From Flavobacterium sp. MK4S-17 (GTDB taxonomy: Bacteria; Bacteroidota; Bacteroidia; Flavobacteriales; Flavobacteriaceae): a stretch of 64,000 nt of DNA. The position numbers were made by a program, and so were the translations under genes. Shown one piece after another: positions 17,302 to 27,600 of the stretch (position 1 is its first letter; each line of letters starts with the position of its first letter). The notes under the pieces were generated by a model. It made no database searches. It was not told where the DNA came from and saw only the letters and a list, made by a program, of their open reading frames with translations. The stretch covers positions 1 to 64,000 of the forward strand of contig NZ_WWEP01000009.1 of assembly GCF_009848495.1 (NCBI RefSeq). Direction: 5' to 3'.

Positions 17302-20130
17302 ATGTCACAACAAAAACGACTTTTTCTTCTTGATGCTTACGCACTTATATTCCGTGGTTATTACGCTTTTATAAAAAATCCCAGGATAAATTCCAAAGGT
17401 ATGGACACTTCTGCCATAATGGGATTTATGAACTCCCTGCTTGATGTTATTAAACGTGAAAGGCCCGACCACCTTGCAGTAGCATTTGACAAGGAGGGCA
17501 GCGTGGTAAGGACTGAAATGTTTGCCGATTATAAAGCCCACAGGGATGAAACGCCCGAAGCCATAAAAATAGCCATACCCTACATACAGGAAATATTGCA
17601 GGCCATGCACATTCCTGTAATTGAAATGGCAGGCTGCGAAGCTGATGACCTTATAGGCACTGTAGCAAAGCAAGCCGAAAAACAGGGTTACCAGGTATAT
17701 ATGGTTACACCAGATAAGGATTTTGCTCAGCTTGTTTCTGAAAATATATTTATGTACCGCCCCGCACGTATGGGTAACGGTATAGAAATTTGGGGCGTGC
17801 CGGAGGTACTGGAGCGTTTTGAAATTGAAAGGCCGGAGCAGGTGATAGACTTTTTAGGCATGATGGGCGATGCTGTGGATAATATACCCGGTTTACCAGG
17901 AGTGGGTGAAAAAACTGCCAAAAAACTGCTGAAAGAATACGGCTCTATGGAAAATCTTTTAGCCAATACCCACGAATTAAAAGGGAAAATGCGGGAAAAT
18001 ATTGAAGCTAATTCTGAGAAGGGATTAATGTCAAAAAAACTCGCTACTATTATAACCGACTGCGATGTTACTTTCAATGAGCATGATTATGAGCTTTCCA
18101 AACCTGACACTGAAAAAGTAGAAGCCATATTTAATGAACTGGAATTCCGCCGAATGGCAGAACAGTTCCATAAGCTTTTCTCACAGGGAGAGGATTTTGA
18201 TGATATACCTGCACAGGGTTACAGCCCTACTAAAACCATAACAAAATCAGAACAGCAGTTTTCCCTGTTTGACGAAGGCGCAGCAGATGAGCATGCAGGA
18301 CATTCTCCCGGTTTTTATAATACTATTGAAAATACCGACCATGTGTATCAGGCTGTTCAGGGTATGGGTATTAATTTCCTGATACGTGATTTGCTTAACC
18401 AAAAGAGCGTGAGCTTTGATACAGAAACTACCGGCATTTGTGCCCTTACGGCTGAACTGGTAGGATTGTCCTTTTCATGGGAAAAAGGCAAGGGCTTTTA
18501 TGTTCCCGTACCCGAAAACCGTGAGGAAGCGCAGGAACTGGTAAATAAATTTATTCCATTTTTTGAAAATGAAGAAATTGAGAAGATAGGGCAAAACATA
18601 AAGTATGACCTTGAAATACTTGCTAATTATGGCATAACGGTAAAAGGAAAGTTTTTTGATACCATGATAGCGCACTACCTTATTAATCCTGACATGCGCC
18701 ACGGTATGGATATACTGGCAGAAACATATTTAAAATACTCCCCTATGCCCATTGAGTCGCTGATTGGCAAGAAAGGCAAAGGGCAAAAATCAATGCGTGA
18801 TGTTGAACTTGAGCGAATAAAAGAATATGCTGCCGAAGATGCCGATATTACCTTACAGCTTAAGCAGGTTTTTGAACCGATGCTGGAAAATACAGGAACG
18901 CGGGAACTTTTTGATAAAATAGAAATACCGTTAATGCCTGTGCTTGCCGATATGGAACGCGAAGGTATTAACCTCGACACTGCATATCTTAAAGAACTAT
19001 CGGCTGAACTGTCAGGGGATATAAAGGCCCTGGAGCAGAAAATATATGAAACGGCTGGAGAATCTTTCAACCTTGCTTCTCCAAAGCAGTTGGGCGATAT
19101 ACTATTTGACAAACTAAAAATAGGGGGAGCCAAACAGAAAAAAACCAAAACAGGGCAGTATGCAACAGGTGAAGAAGTGCTTTCATATCTTGCACTAACC
19201 AACCCGATAGTACAGGATATACTGGACTGGAGGCAGCTTGTTAAACTGCAAAACACTTATGTTGATGCGTTGCCTGCACAGGTTGAGCCTTTAACCGGGC
19301 GGGTACACACTGATTATATGCAAACGGTAGCGGCTACAGGAAGGCTTAGCAGCAACAACCCTAACCTGCAGAATATACCCATACGCACAGAGCGGGGCAG
19401 GCAGATACGTAAAGCCTTTATTGCCCGTAATGAAGAATACACAATACTTTCTGCCGACTACTCACAGATTGAACTTCGCATTATTGCGGCACTAAGCGGC
19501 GACCCTGAAATGATACGCTCATTCCAAAATAAGGAGGATATCCATGCCTCTACAGCAGCGAAAGTTTTTAATGTTGCCCTTACCGAAGTGACACGCGAAC
19601 AGCGAAGCAATGCCAAAACGGTAAACTTTGGTATTATATATGGTGTTTCTGCCTTTGGGTTAAGCAACCAGACATCCTTAAGCCGTTCGGAATCGAAAGA
19701 CCTTATTGATGCTTATTATAAAACCTACCCTGCATTAAGGCAGTATATGAATGATCAGATAGAGTTTGCACGTGAAAACGGTTATGTGCAAACCATATCC
19801 GGCAGGAGGAGGTATTTAAAGGATATCAATTCCCAAAATGCCGTAGTGCGCGGTGCAGCAGAACGAAATGCTGTTAATGCCCCGATACAGGGAAGCGCGG
19901 CCGACATTATTAAAATTGCCATGATTAATATCCATAAAAAACTAACTGAGGAAAACTGGAAAAGCAAAATGCTGCTCCAGGTACACGATGAACTTGTTTT
20001 TGACGTTCATAATACAGAACTGGAACGCATAAAGCCCATTATAAAACATGAAATGGAAAATGCCTTTGTACTTGATGTTCCGTTAGAAGTGGAAATGGGT
20101 ACAGGCAGAAATTGGCTGGAAGCACACTAA
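17302..20130 (+). CDS. polA: DNA polymerase I
   Basis: 942 residues with all three activities. The N-terminal 5' nuclease (about 1-300) has LLDAYALIFRGYYAF, GCEADDLIGT and DAVDNIPGLPGVGEKTA. The 3'-5' exonuclease domain has FDTETTG near residue 372 (Asp and Glu intact), FDTMIAHYLI and YAAEDADIT, so proofreading should be active. The polymerase domain has ADYSQIELR near 716, RSNAKTVNFGIIYG (O-helix) and VHDELVFDV near 893. It functions in Okazaki fragment processing and excision repair. The serine hydrolase gene begins 21 bases after its stop and may be co-transcribed. Confidence 0.98.
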   Translation: MSQQKRLFLLDAYALIFRGYYAFIKNPRINSKGMDTSAIMGFMNSLLDVIKRERPDHLAVAFDKEGSVVRTEMFADYKAHRDETPEAIKIAIPYIQEILQAMHIPVIEMAGCEADDLIGTVAKQAEKQGYQVYMVTPDKDFAQLVSENIFMYRPARMGNGIEIWGVPEVLERFEIERPEQVIDFLGMMGDAVDNIPGLPGVGEKTAKKLLKEYGSMENLLANTHELKGKMRENIEANSEKGLMSKKLATIITDCDVTFNEHDYELSKPDTEKVEAIFNELEFRRMAEQFHKLFSQGEDFDDIPAQGYSPTKTITKSEQQFSLFDEGAADEHAGHSPGFYNTIENTDHVYQAVQGMGINFLIRDLLNQKSVSFDTETTGICALTAELVGLSFSWEKGKGFYVPVPENREEAQELVNKFIPFFENEEIEKIGQNIKYDLEILANYGITVKGKFFDTMIAHYLINPDMRHGMDILAETYLKYSPMPIESLIGKKGKGQKSMRDVELERIKEYAAEDADITLQLKQVFEPMLENTGTRELFDKIEIPLMPVLADMEREGINLDTAYLKELSAELSGDIKALEQKIYETAGESFNLASPKQLGDILFDKLKIGGAKQKKTKTGQYATGEEVLSYLALTNPIVQDILDWRQLVKLQNTYVDALPAQVEPLTGRVHTDYMQTVAATGRLSSNNPNLQNIPIRTERGRQIRKAFIARNEEYTILSADYSQIELRIIAALSGDPEMIRSFQNKEDIHASTAAKVFNVALTEVTREQRSNAKTVNFGIIYGVSAFGLSNQTSLSRSESKDLIDAYYKTYPALRQYMNDQIEFARENGYVQTISGRRRYLKDINSQNAVVRGAAERNAVNAPIQGSAADIIKIAMINIHKKLTEENWKSKMLLQVHDELVFDVHNTELERIKPIIKHEMENAFVLDVPLEVEMGTGRNWLEAH

Positions 20131-20151
20131 AATTAAAGATATTAAATAAAT

Positions 20152-21468
20152 ATGAAAAAAATACTCTACCCTTTTTTTGTATTCTTACTATCCTTTGCTG
20201 CTGTTGCACAGGTAAACCCCAGGTTACAGCGTATTGACAGCCTTATGAACCATTTTTATTCTAATGGAAAGTTTATGGGCTCTGTCACTATACGGGAAAA
20301 AGATAATGTAATATTCGAGAAAGCCTATGGTTTTGCCGATGTACAGAGTAAAACTGCAGCCAATACAAATACTAAGTATAAAATTGGTTCTATAACCAAA
20401 ATGTTTACCGCATCTGTTATTTTCCAGCTCATTGAGGCAAAAAAGATAACACTGGCTACCAAACTTTCTGCATTTTATCCTGAAATTAAAAACGCTGAAA
20501 AAATTACAATTTCGCATCTTCTTGGCCACCAAAGCGGCATTTATAACTATACCAATGATGATGCTTTTAAAACCTATTGCACAACACCGCAAACAAAAAA
20601 GCAAATGCTGTCACGCATTGCATCTTATGAGCCTGTTTTTGAGCCAGGTGAAAAAGCGGAATACAGCAACAGCAACTATGTGCTGTTAGGCTACATTATT
20701 GAAGATATTACTAAAAAAACTTATGCTAAAAACATTGAGGACAGGATAACAAAGAAATTAAAGTTAAAAGATACTTACTACTATTCCAAAATAAACCCTG
20801 CCAATAATGAGGCTTACTCCTATTCTTATGAAAATAACGGATGGGAAAAATTTGAGGAGTGGGATGATTCGGTAGCTTTTGCAGCAGGTGCCCTTTCTTC
20901 TACCCCAAGTGACCTTATCGCATTTATAAAGGCTTTATTTGACGGAAAAATAATAAAACAGGAATCGCTCGAAGAAATGAAAAAACTTGAATCAGGCTAC
21001 GGCAAGGGAATATTTGCATTTTCCTTTGGTGAAAGAAGGTTTTACGGGCATAACGGTGGTATTGAAGGCTTTGTTTCTTCGCTGGGATACTATCAAAAAG
21101 ATGAATTGGGTATAGCAATTATTGCCAATGGTGCAAATTATGATATTAACGCTATAGCTATAGGCATACTCAGCATTTATTACAAAATGCCGTTTCCGTT
21201 CCCTAACCTGAATTTTGTAACTGTAAGCCCGGAAGTACTTAAAACCTATGAAGGTACATATGCATCTCCCGGAGTTCCTTTAAAAATAGAGATTAAATAT
21301 AGCGAAGATAAGCTTATGGCACAGGCAACAGGACAGGGCGCCTTTGAACTTAATGCTGTAAGCGATAATGAGTTTGTTTATGATGCTGCTGGCATAAACA
21401 TGGTATTTAAGGAAAATTCCCTTACGCTGAAACAAGGCGGTATGGTATTGTTGTTTACTAAGGAATAA
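20152..21468 (+). CDS. Exported serine hydrolase of the beta-lactamase/DD-peptidase fold
   Basis: 438 residues with a signal peptide (MKKILYPFFVFLLSFAAVAQ). The class C-like catalytic motifs are S-x-x-K in GSITKMF (about residue 80), Y-x-N in EYSNSNY, and HNGG replacing the KTG box. A C-terminal beta-rich lipocalin-like domain (about 350-438) follows, as in many Bacteroidota members. Substrates in this family range from D-amino peptides to esters, and the HNGG variant points away from true beta-lactamase activity. It lies 21 bases after polA without an obvious functional link. Confidence 0.82.
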   Translation: MKKILYPFFVFLLSFAAVAQVNPRLQRIDSLMNHFYSNGKFMGSVTIREKDNVIFEKAYGFADVQSKTAANTNTKYKIGSITKMFTASVIFQLIEAKKITLATKLSAFYPEIKNAEKITISHLLGHQSGIYNYTNDDAFKTYCTTPQTKKQMLSRIASYEPVFEPGEKAEYSNSNYVLLGYIIEDITKKTYAKNIEDRITKKLKLKDTYYYSKINPANNEAYSYSYENNGWEKFEEWDDSVAFAAGALSSTPSDLIAFIKALFDGKIIKQESLEEMKKLESGYGKGIFAFSFGERRFYGHNGGIEGFVSSLGYYQKDELGIAIIANGANYDINAIAIGILSIYYKMPFPFPNLNFVTVSPEVLKTYEGTYASPGVPLKIEIKYSEDKLMAQATGQGAFELNAVSDNEFVYDAAGINMVFKENSLTLKQGGMVLLFTKE

Positions 21469-21499
21469 GTTTGTTCTGAAAGTCCCTTAGCGATACTCA

Positions 21500-21566
21500 T
21501 GTCATTTTGAACGAAGTAAAACCTTACACCATTCGGCATGAGGTTTTTACTTGGTTCAGAATGACA
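21500..21566. repeat. Imperfect inverted repeat of the GTCATTCTGAACGAAG type
   Basis: Outer arms TGTCATTTTGAACGAAGTAA and its near-complement ending GTTCAGAATGACA enclose a short centre; arms are about 27 bases with a few mismatches. The GTCATT-TGAACGAAG core is a dispersed element familiar from Flavobacteriaceae and other Bacteroidota intergenic regions. It lies between two converging genes, where it may also act as a terminator on both strands. Confidence 0.65.
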
Positions 21567-21593
21567 ATTTAAATAAACTTTTTGTTATCATTA

Positions 21594-22619
21594 TTACAAT
21601 TTTCGGGTAGATTCCCTCTGCCTTAATTCGGTTTTAACAATACGGGTTTCAAATTGAGGCTCTTCACCTTCTTTCGCCTCAAGGCGGTCAATAAGCATAT
21701 TGGCAGCAGCCTCGCCTATTTCCGGCCCATGCTGGCTTACAGTGGAAAGGCTTGGGGTTAGCCTGCGCGACCACACGCCATCGGCAAAACCTATAATATT
21801 AATATCATCCGGTATTTTAATACCCTTTTTTATGGCAACCTTCATAGCCATTACCGAGGCATGCTCATCCAGTGCAAAAATGCCGTCTATTTCCTTATTA
21901 TCCAGTAATTCCTGCAATTTGCTGTCATACTCATCAATATTATCTGTACGTATTATAATAGCATCGTTCACTTTATACCCATTTTCTTTCAGGGCATATA
22001 AATATCCTTCAGCCCTTAGTTTCCCGACACTTAGGTTATCTATTGTAGAAAGCAGGGCTATATTCCTGCATTTTAACTTTATAAGGTGGTTAGTGGCATA
22101 AACAGCAGAATCAAAATCATCTACAATTACCTTATCACAGTTTACCTCATCCGAAATCCTGTCGAACATAACTATAGGCAAGTCGTCAGCAATGGCTTCT
22201 TTAAAGTGTTTAAATTCCTGCAATTTTTGAGTTTCCTCTGAAACCGATAATATAAAGCCGTCTATAGTACCGTTGCTTAACATATCCATTGCATGTATCT
22301 CTTTTTTTAGCGACTCGTTAGAGATACAGGTAATAACATTGTATCCCCTGTCATTAGCGGCTTTTTCAATACCACTAAAAACTTTGGCAAAAAAAGGATT
22401 TAGTATGTTGGGTATAATAACCCCTATGGTTTTAGACCTCCTGCTTTTAAGGTTAACAGCAATATTATTGGGCTTATAGTTTTTAAGCCTGGCAAACTCC
22501 TGCACTTTAATTTTTGTAGGCTCGCTTATTTCGGGGCTGTTGCTTAAAGCCTTAGATACTGTTGAAACCGAAACATTAAGCTCTTTTGCTATTTGTTTTA
22601 AAGTGGCTTTAGATTTCAT
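21594..22619 (-). CDS. LacI-family transcriptional regulator
   Basis: 341 residues: an N-terminal helix-turn-helix (TLKQIAKELNVSVSTVSKALS, residues about 4-24), hinge helix region NLKSRRSKTIGVIIPN, then a periplasmic-binding-protein type effector domain with NPFFAKVFSGIEKAA and IDGFILS. LacI regulators usually control sugar catabolism, but no sugar gene adjoins it; the divergent neighbours are exported ferritin-like proteins. The effector and operator are unknown. The 280-base upstream gap contains two inverted repeats (22684-22722 and 22775-22789) that could be operators. Confidence 0.92.
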   Translation of the reverse strand: MKSKATLKQIAKELNVSVSTVSKALSNSPEISEPTKIKVQEFARLKNYKPNNIAVNLKSRRSKTIGVIIPNILNPFFAKVFSGIEKAANDRGYNVITCISNESLKKEIHAMDMLSNGTIDGFILSVSEETQKLQEFKHFKEAIADDLPIVMFDRISDEVNCDKVIVDDFDSAVYATNHLIKLKCRNIALLSTIDNLSVGKLRAEGYLYALKENGYKVNDAIIIRTDNIDEYDSKLQELLDNKEIDGIFALDEHASVMAMKVAIKKGIKIPDDINIIGFADGVWSRRLTPSLSTVSQHGPEIGEAAANMLIDRLEAKEGEEPQFETRIVKTELRQRESTRKL

Positions 22620-22774
22620 AACCTTTTGTGTTTATACTGTAAAGAAACGAAAAAAATAAAATTTTAGCTACGAAAAAGTACATATTACCATGATATTCCC
22701 CGAAATACATCCATGGGGTAATAGCATAATAATCTGGCATATGTCACCCACATTAATTAGTAAAATGCAAAATA

Positions 22775-22789
22775 TATGTTAAAAACATA
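22775..22789. promoter_or_regulatory. Inverted repeat in the LacI/ferritin-like divergent gap, possible operator
   Basis: TATGTT-AAA-AACATA is a perfect 6-bp inverted repeat with a 3-base spacer. It lies 155 bases before the LacI start and 110 before the ferritin-like gene. A larger imperfect one, ATTACC...GGTAAT, spans 22684-22722. Neither resembles the CG-centred palindromes typical of LacI operators, so the assignment is weak. Confidence 0.25.
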
Positions 22790-22899
22790 ACTATAACACA
22801 TTCATGCTAAAACCATCTGCATTTGCTTCTCGTATATCATATAATATAAAAGCCAAGGCATTACTATTCATACATTATTAACCCTTAATATTTTAAATC

Positions 22900-23649
22900 A
22901 TGAAAAACACAGTAAATGTAAAGGAAGTAAGTACAGGCAGCCTGCACAACAGGCGCAGCTTCCTTAAACTGAGCGGGCTTGCCGTAGCAGGCACCGGGCT
23001 TATTATTGCAGGCTGCAGCAGCGATGATGACGGCGGCAGGATAAAAGATGAGAACCAGCTTCCCGGCGTAAGAAACGGTGTTTTTGACCTTGGTGGAGGC
23101 GACATTGGCATACTTACCTATGCATATGCACTTGAGCAACTGGAAGCCGATTTTTATGACAAGGTAGTAAACAGCAATACTTTCGGCTCAACTTTTAATG
23201 CTGATGAAAGGGCTGTGCTTGAAGACCTGTATTACCATGAAGTTATACACAGGGAATTTTTTAAAGCTGCAATTTCAAGCCTTGTAAGCCCTGAAAGGGT
23301 ACTGCCCGGGCTGGACTTTAGCTACAGTGGTGTAAACTTTGGCAACAGGGAGAGTGTATTGGGCACTGCTATGGCTCTTGAAGATACTGGTGTTTCAGCC
23401 TATAACGGCGCAGGTATGTATATAAGTGAAGCAAGCTACCTGCTTATTGCGGGAAAAATAGTATCAGTGGAAGCAAGGCATGCTTCTGCAATACGAAGCA
23501 TCCTTAATCCCGGTACTGCCGACTTTGCCGGTGATGATATAATAAACGATGATGGACTTGAGGTGGCACAAAAGCCATCTGAAATAGTAACTAAAGTATC
23601 GGGGCTTGATTTTATACAAACCCCTTTTACCGCTAAATACCTTCCTTAA
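22900..23649 (+). CDS. Exported ferritin-like lipoprotein with twin-arginine signal
   Basis: 249 residues. N-terminal HNRRSFLKLSG is a Tat consensus (RRxFLK), followed by a hydrophobic stretch and a lipobox IAGC, then a Ser/Asp-rich linker; the protein should be exported folded and lipidated. The rest matches the ferritin-like four-helix domain (Ferritin_2/desiccation-related family): LEQLEADFYDKV, YYHEVIHREFF, LEDTGVSAYNGAG and VEARHASAIRSI. The repeated ExxH patterns (EVIH, EARH) with upstream Glu residues are consistent with a di-metal site. It is paired with a homologue 22 bases downstream, presumably in one operon. The physiological role is unknown. Confidence 0.82.
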   Translation: MKNTVNVKEVSTGSLHNRRSFLKLSGLAVAGTGLIIAGCSSDDDGGRIKDENQLPGVRNGVFDLGGGDIGILTYAYALEQLEADFYDKVVNSNTFGSTFNADERAVLEDLYYHEVIHREFFKAAISSLVSPERVLPGLDFSYSGVNFGNRESVLGTAMALEDTGVSAYNGAGMYISEASYLLIAGKIVSVEARHASAIRSILNPGTADFAGDDIINDDGLEVAQKPSEIVTKVSGLDFIQTPFTAKYLP

Positions 23650-23671
23650 TTATTAACTTAAAACTCATATC

Positions 23672-24493
23672 ATGAATATTATAAAATTTATAGAATCTTT
23701 TACCAACGAAAGTTTCCTTAATAGTAAAAGTTCCAGAAGAGACAGTTTTGGCCAGTTTGGCACAGTAGGAAAAAATGCCGCCATGGCTGCCATACCGTTC
23801 GGCCTCGCCACATTTTTAGCACCTCAAAAAAGCAGTGCAGCAAGCACAACATTTTTTGGGCCGCAGGAAACTCCTATAGAAGCTTTACAACTTGCATTAA
23901 TATTAGAATACCTTGAAGATGAATTTTACGCGACTGCCCTGGCCACTACAGGGCTTATTCCATCGGCACACCAAACCATATTTACACAGATAGCCAAACA
24001 TGAAAAAGACCATGTGGAATTTCTTGTATCGCAGTTAGGAGATGCGGCTCCTGCAAGGCCGACATTTGATTTTACAGGTGGGCAGGGAAATCCCGGGGGG
24101 CCATTTAACCCATTTGGCGATTATGACACTTTCTTAGCTCTATCACAGGCATTTGAAGACACAGGCGTAAGGGCATACAAAGGGCAGGCAGGCAACCTCT
24201 TAGGCCAGCCGGCATTACTAAAGGCTGCCTTACAGATACATTCTGTTGAAGCAAGGCATGCATCCCAGGTAAGAAGGCTGCGCATGGAAAAAGGATGGAT
24301 AGAAGGCGATGACAGGGGCGGGTTGCCGGAAGCAGCGCAAGCCGTTTATGATGGTGAAGATAATTCCATGCAGTTATTTTTTAATACATCCTCGGTATCA
24401 GGCATACCGTCAGCTGCCGGGCCGGAATCCTTTGACGAACCTTTAACAGGGGCACAGGCTACCAGTATAGCAAGTTTATTTATAGTTCCATAG
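23672..24493 (+). CDS. Second exported ferritin-like protein
   Basis: 273 residues. The N-terminus carries SSRRDSFGQFGTVGKNAAMAAIPFGLATFL, a hydrophobic leader after an Arg pair that departs from the Tat consensus (no FLK), and it has no lipobox. The four-helix ferritin-like core shows LEYLEDEFYATAL, HEKDHVEFL, FEDTGVRAYKGQAG and VEARHASQVRRLR, the same ExxH layout as its upstream neighbour, so it is a divergent paralogue. The pair likely forms a metal-binding exported complex (inference). Closed by the terminator at 24515-24539. Confidence 0.8.
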   Translation: MNIIKFIESFTNESFLNSKSSRRDSFGQFGTVGKNAAMAAIPFGLATFLAPQKSSAASTTFFGPQETPIEALQLALILEYLEDEFYATALATTGLIPSAHQTIFTQIAKHEKDHVEFLVSQLGDAAPARPTFDFTGGQGNPGGPFNPFGDYDTFLALSQAFEDTGVRAYKGQAGNLLGQPALLKAALQIHSVEARHASQVRRLRMEKGWIEGDDRGGLPEAAQAVYDGEDNSMQLFFNTSSVSGIPSAAGPESFDEPLTGAQATSIASLFIVP

Positions 24494-24514
24494 TTTAAAT
24501 TTAAAGTTAGTTGC

Positions 24515-24539
24515 AAAGCCCTTGATTGCCAAGGGCTTT
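24515..24539 (+). terminator. Terminator after the ferritin-like pair
   Basis: A 10-bp stem AAAGCCCTTG / CAAGGGCTTT with loop ATTGC and a run of T. Confidence 0.9.
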
Positions 24540-24683
24540 TTTTATTATAGTTATTTAATATTTAATTAGATAAAAACTTTTACCATTTGTACAAAACATT
24601 ATTTTTGCATGAATTTAGGATTAGCTATCCACATTTATTTCTATTTAAATAGTAACTATAACCCCTCTTAATACCAAACAACC

Positions 24684-27600
24684 ATGAACAAATTTACTAT
24701 TGCAAAATCTGTTTTGCTTTTTGTACTGTTGTTATCCTTCGTTGGCCTTAAAGCACAGGATATTGCCGTAAACGAAGTAATGTCATCCAACACATCCATT
24801 GTTGAAGATGAAGACGGTGACTTTGAAGACTGGATAGAATTGTATAATTATGGCTCTGTTCCTGTAAACCTTGAAGGTTATGGCCTTACTGACGATGCAG
24901 CCGAACCATTTAAATGGGTTTTACCTGAAGTTACACTTGAGCCAAACGAGTTTATAATTGTATGGGCCTCAGACAAAAATCGGGCTATAGCAGGACAGCC
25001 ACTGCACGCTAATTTTAAAATCAGTGCTGATGGTGAAACAATTACACTTACACACCCAGGCGGTACAACTATAAACGAAGCACCCGCAACAACTTTGCAG
25101 GGCGATGTATCCACTGGCAGACAGCCCGACGGCACAGGTGACTGGCTTTTCTTTTATACTCCTACTCCCGGTGCTGCAAATACAGGAACAGCATTACCGG
25201 AGTTACTTGTCCCTCCCGTATTTTCGCATAATTCAGGGCTTTATAATGAAGCCTTTAACCTTGTTTTATCGCACAGCAACCCAAATGCTGTTATTGTTTA
25301 TACTCTTGATGGTTCTGAACCTGCGTTGGATAACCTTGCCGGAACTGTTTATGAGTACAAAAATGCGTACAAGCTGGAGGCAACCGATGAACCAGGCCCG
25401 TTATTGACCGACTCATATACCTCGAGCACTTATAATGCACCTATAAATATTTATGACCGTTCTGCCGAACCTGACCAGCTGGCAAATAAAAATACACGCC
25501 AGCATCCGCTATACACCCCGGCAACTCCTGTAAGAAAAGCTACAGTGGTTAAGGCACGTACATTTATAAACGGCATAGGCTCTAAAACCGTATCTAAAAC
25601 ATTTTTTGTGTGGAGTGGCGGCAATCCTTATGAAATACCCGTAATATCATTGCAAATACAGGAAAATTACCTTTTTGACTATGAAGACGGGGTTTACACA
25701 TCGGGAATTGATTTTGATACATGGAGGGCCAACAACCCTGACAATAACCAATGGTGGAGGCCGGAATGGTCTAACTACTGGAGGAGTGGCTCTGACTGGG
25801 AATACCCTGTACACGTTGAGTACTTTGAGCCGGTAACGCTTAACTCTGCACTGGATATCAATGCAGGGTTCAGGATTCACGGCAACAATTCAAGGACACT
25901 GGGTATTAAAAACCTGCGCCTTTATGCCCGCAGTGATTATGATGAAAAAGATGTTTTTGAATATGATTTTTTTGAAGATAAAATTCCCGGAGCCACAGTG
26001 CCGGATAATGATGAATATAAGCGCATAATGCTAAGAGGTGACGGTACCGGCGGCGCCATTGCTTATGATGTGGTTTTTAACCGGGTTATGCAGCCCGTAT
26101 TTAACGGTATTGCCCGCATACAGCCTGCCATACATTTTATAAATGGTGAATACTGGGGGCTAACGGCATTAAGAGACCGCCTGGATAATAACCATTATGC
26201 GTTTAATTTTGACCTCGATGAGGATAATATTGTTCAGATTGACTGCCAGGGCAGCAACTGCGAACTTGATGAAGGTGATAATGCGGATTACCAGAGCTAT
26301 ATCAGCATGAGGGATTTTATAATACAAAATGATATGGCAGACGGGACAATGTTTGCACAGGCTGCCGATATTTTGGATATGCAATCTTTTATAGACCATA
26401 TGGTTATTGAAATTTATGCTGCCAACGACAGCTACGAACGTAACTTTTGGAAAGTAAGGACTGCTGAAAACGACAATTATGGCGACGGGAAGTGGAGGCT
26501 GAACGTGCAGGACTTTGAAGCTTCCCTAAAAAGTAACATCAATTGGCTGGAACATTGGGCAAATATAAATAACTCAGCTAATGAAACACTTTTAGGGCAT
26601 CTTTTGGCAAACAATGATTTTAAAACAGCTTTTATAAACCGCTTTGCCGATATTTTAAATACTGCCTTTACCACCCAGCGCTTTAACCTGATAGTAAACC
26701 AAACGTTTAATGAAATAGGGCCTTATCTGGCAGAAGACAACAACCGTTTCCCAAGGCAGTTTTTTTACCAGGAAGCAGAAAGGCAAAACCTTTTAAGCTG
26801 GGGTGTTAACAGGCCCGGTATTCAGCGTGACCAGATTAAAAACTTTTTTAATATATCAGCAACAGTTGACATAACAGTAAACGTTTCCGGAACAGATGCG
26901 GGTATCGTTAAAATTAACACCGTTACTATTGAGCCTTCAACCCCGGGTGTACCGGAAAACCCATATCCGTGGACAGGTATATATTTTAATGGAATACCTG
27001 TAACGCTTGAAGCTATAGCCGAACCCGGCTTTGTATTTTCACACTGGTCTGGAGACGTGAGTGGTACTGACCCTTTAATTACGGTTACACCAACAGCCAA
27101 CATGCAGATACAGGCAAACTTTGAGCCAATACAAAACCAGGCGCAGGTAGTATATTTTTGGTTAATGGATTCAGATATTCCGAATAATACGCCACTGCAG
27201 AACCTGGAGGCTACTTATGCAAGTAATGGCCTTACTGCGATGTTAGCATATAACTCATGTCTTGAAGGCTATCCTTTCACCAATGCCGATGCCAACTGGC
27301 GTAAGGCTTCTATGGAGCGAAGAAATGCACCTACAGCCTTAAACTACCGCCCGGAAGCAAATAATGACATACCTTATTCCGATGGTATCATGAGAGGGAT
27401 ACAAATTAAACAGCCTTTTAAGTCAGGTTTGCTTGAAAACACCATCGAATTGCAAATACCTACAACTAATTTGCAAAATATTAAACTTTCGTTTGCTATA
27501 GAATCGGATGGGGCAGCACAAACACTTTTAGCCGATTACTGGGATGGTACGCAATGGACTGCAACAGGGCTTAATAATGCTTCAACAGCAATAAACAGCA

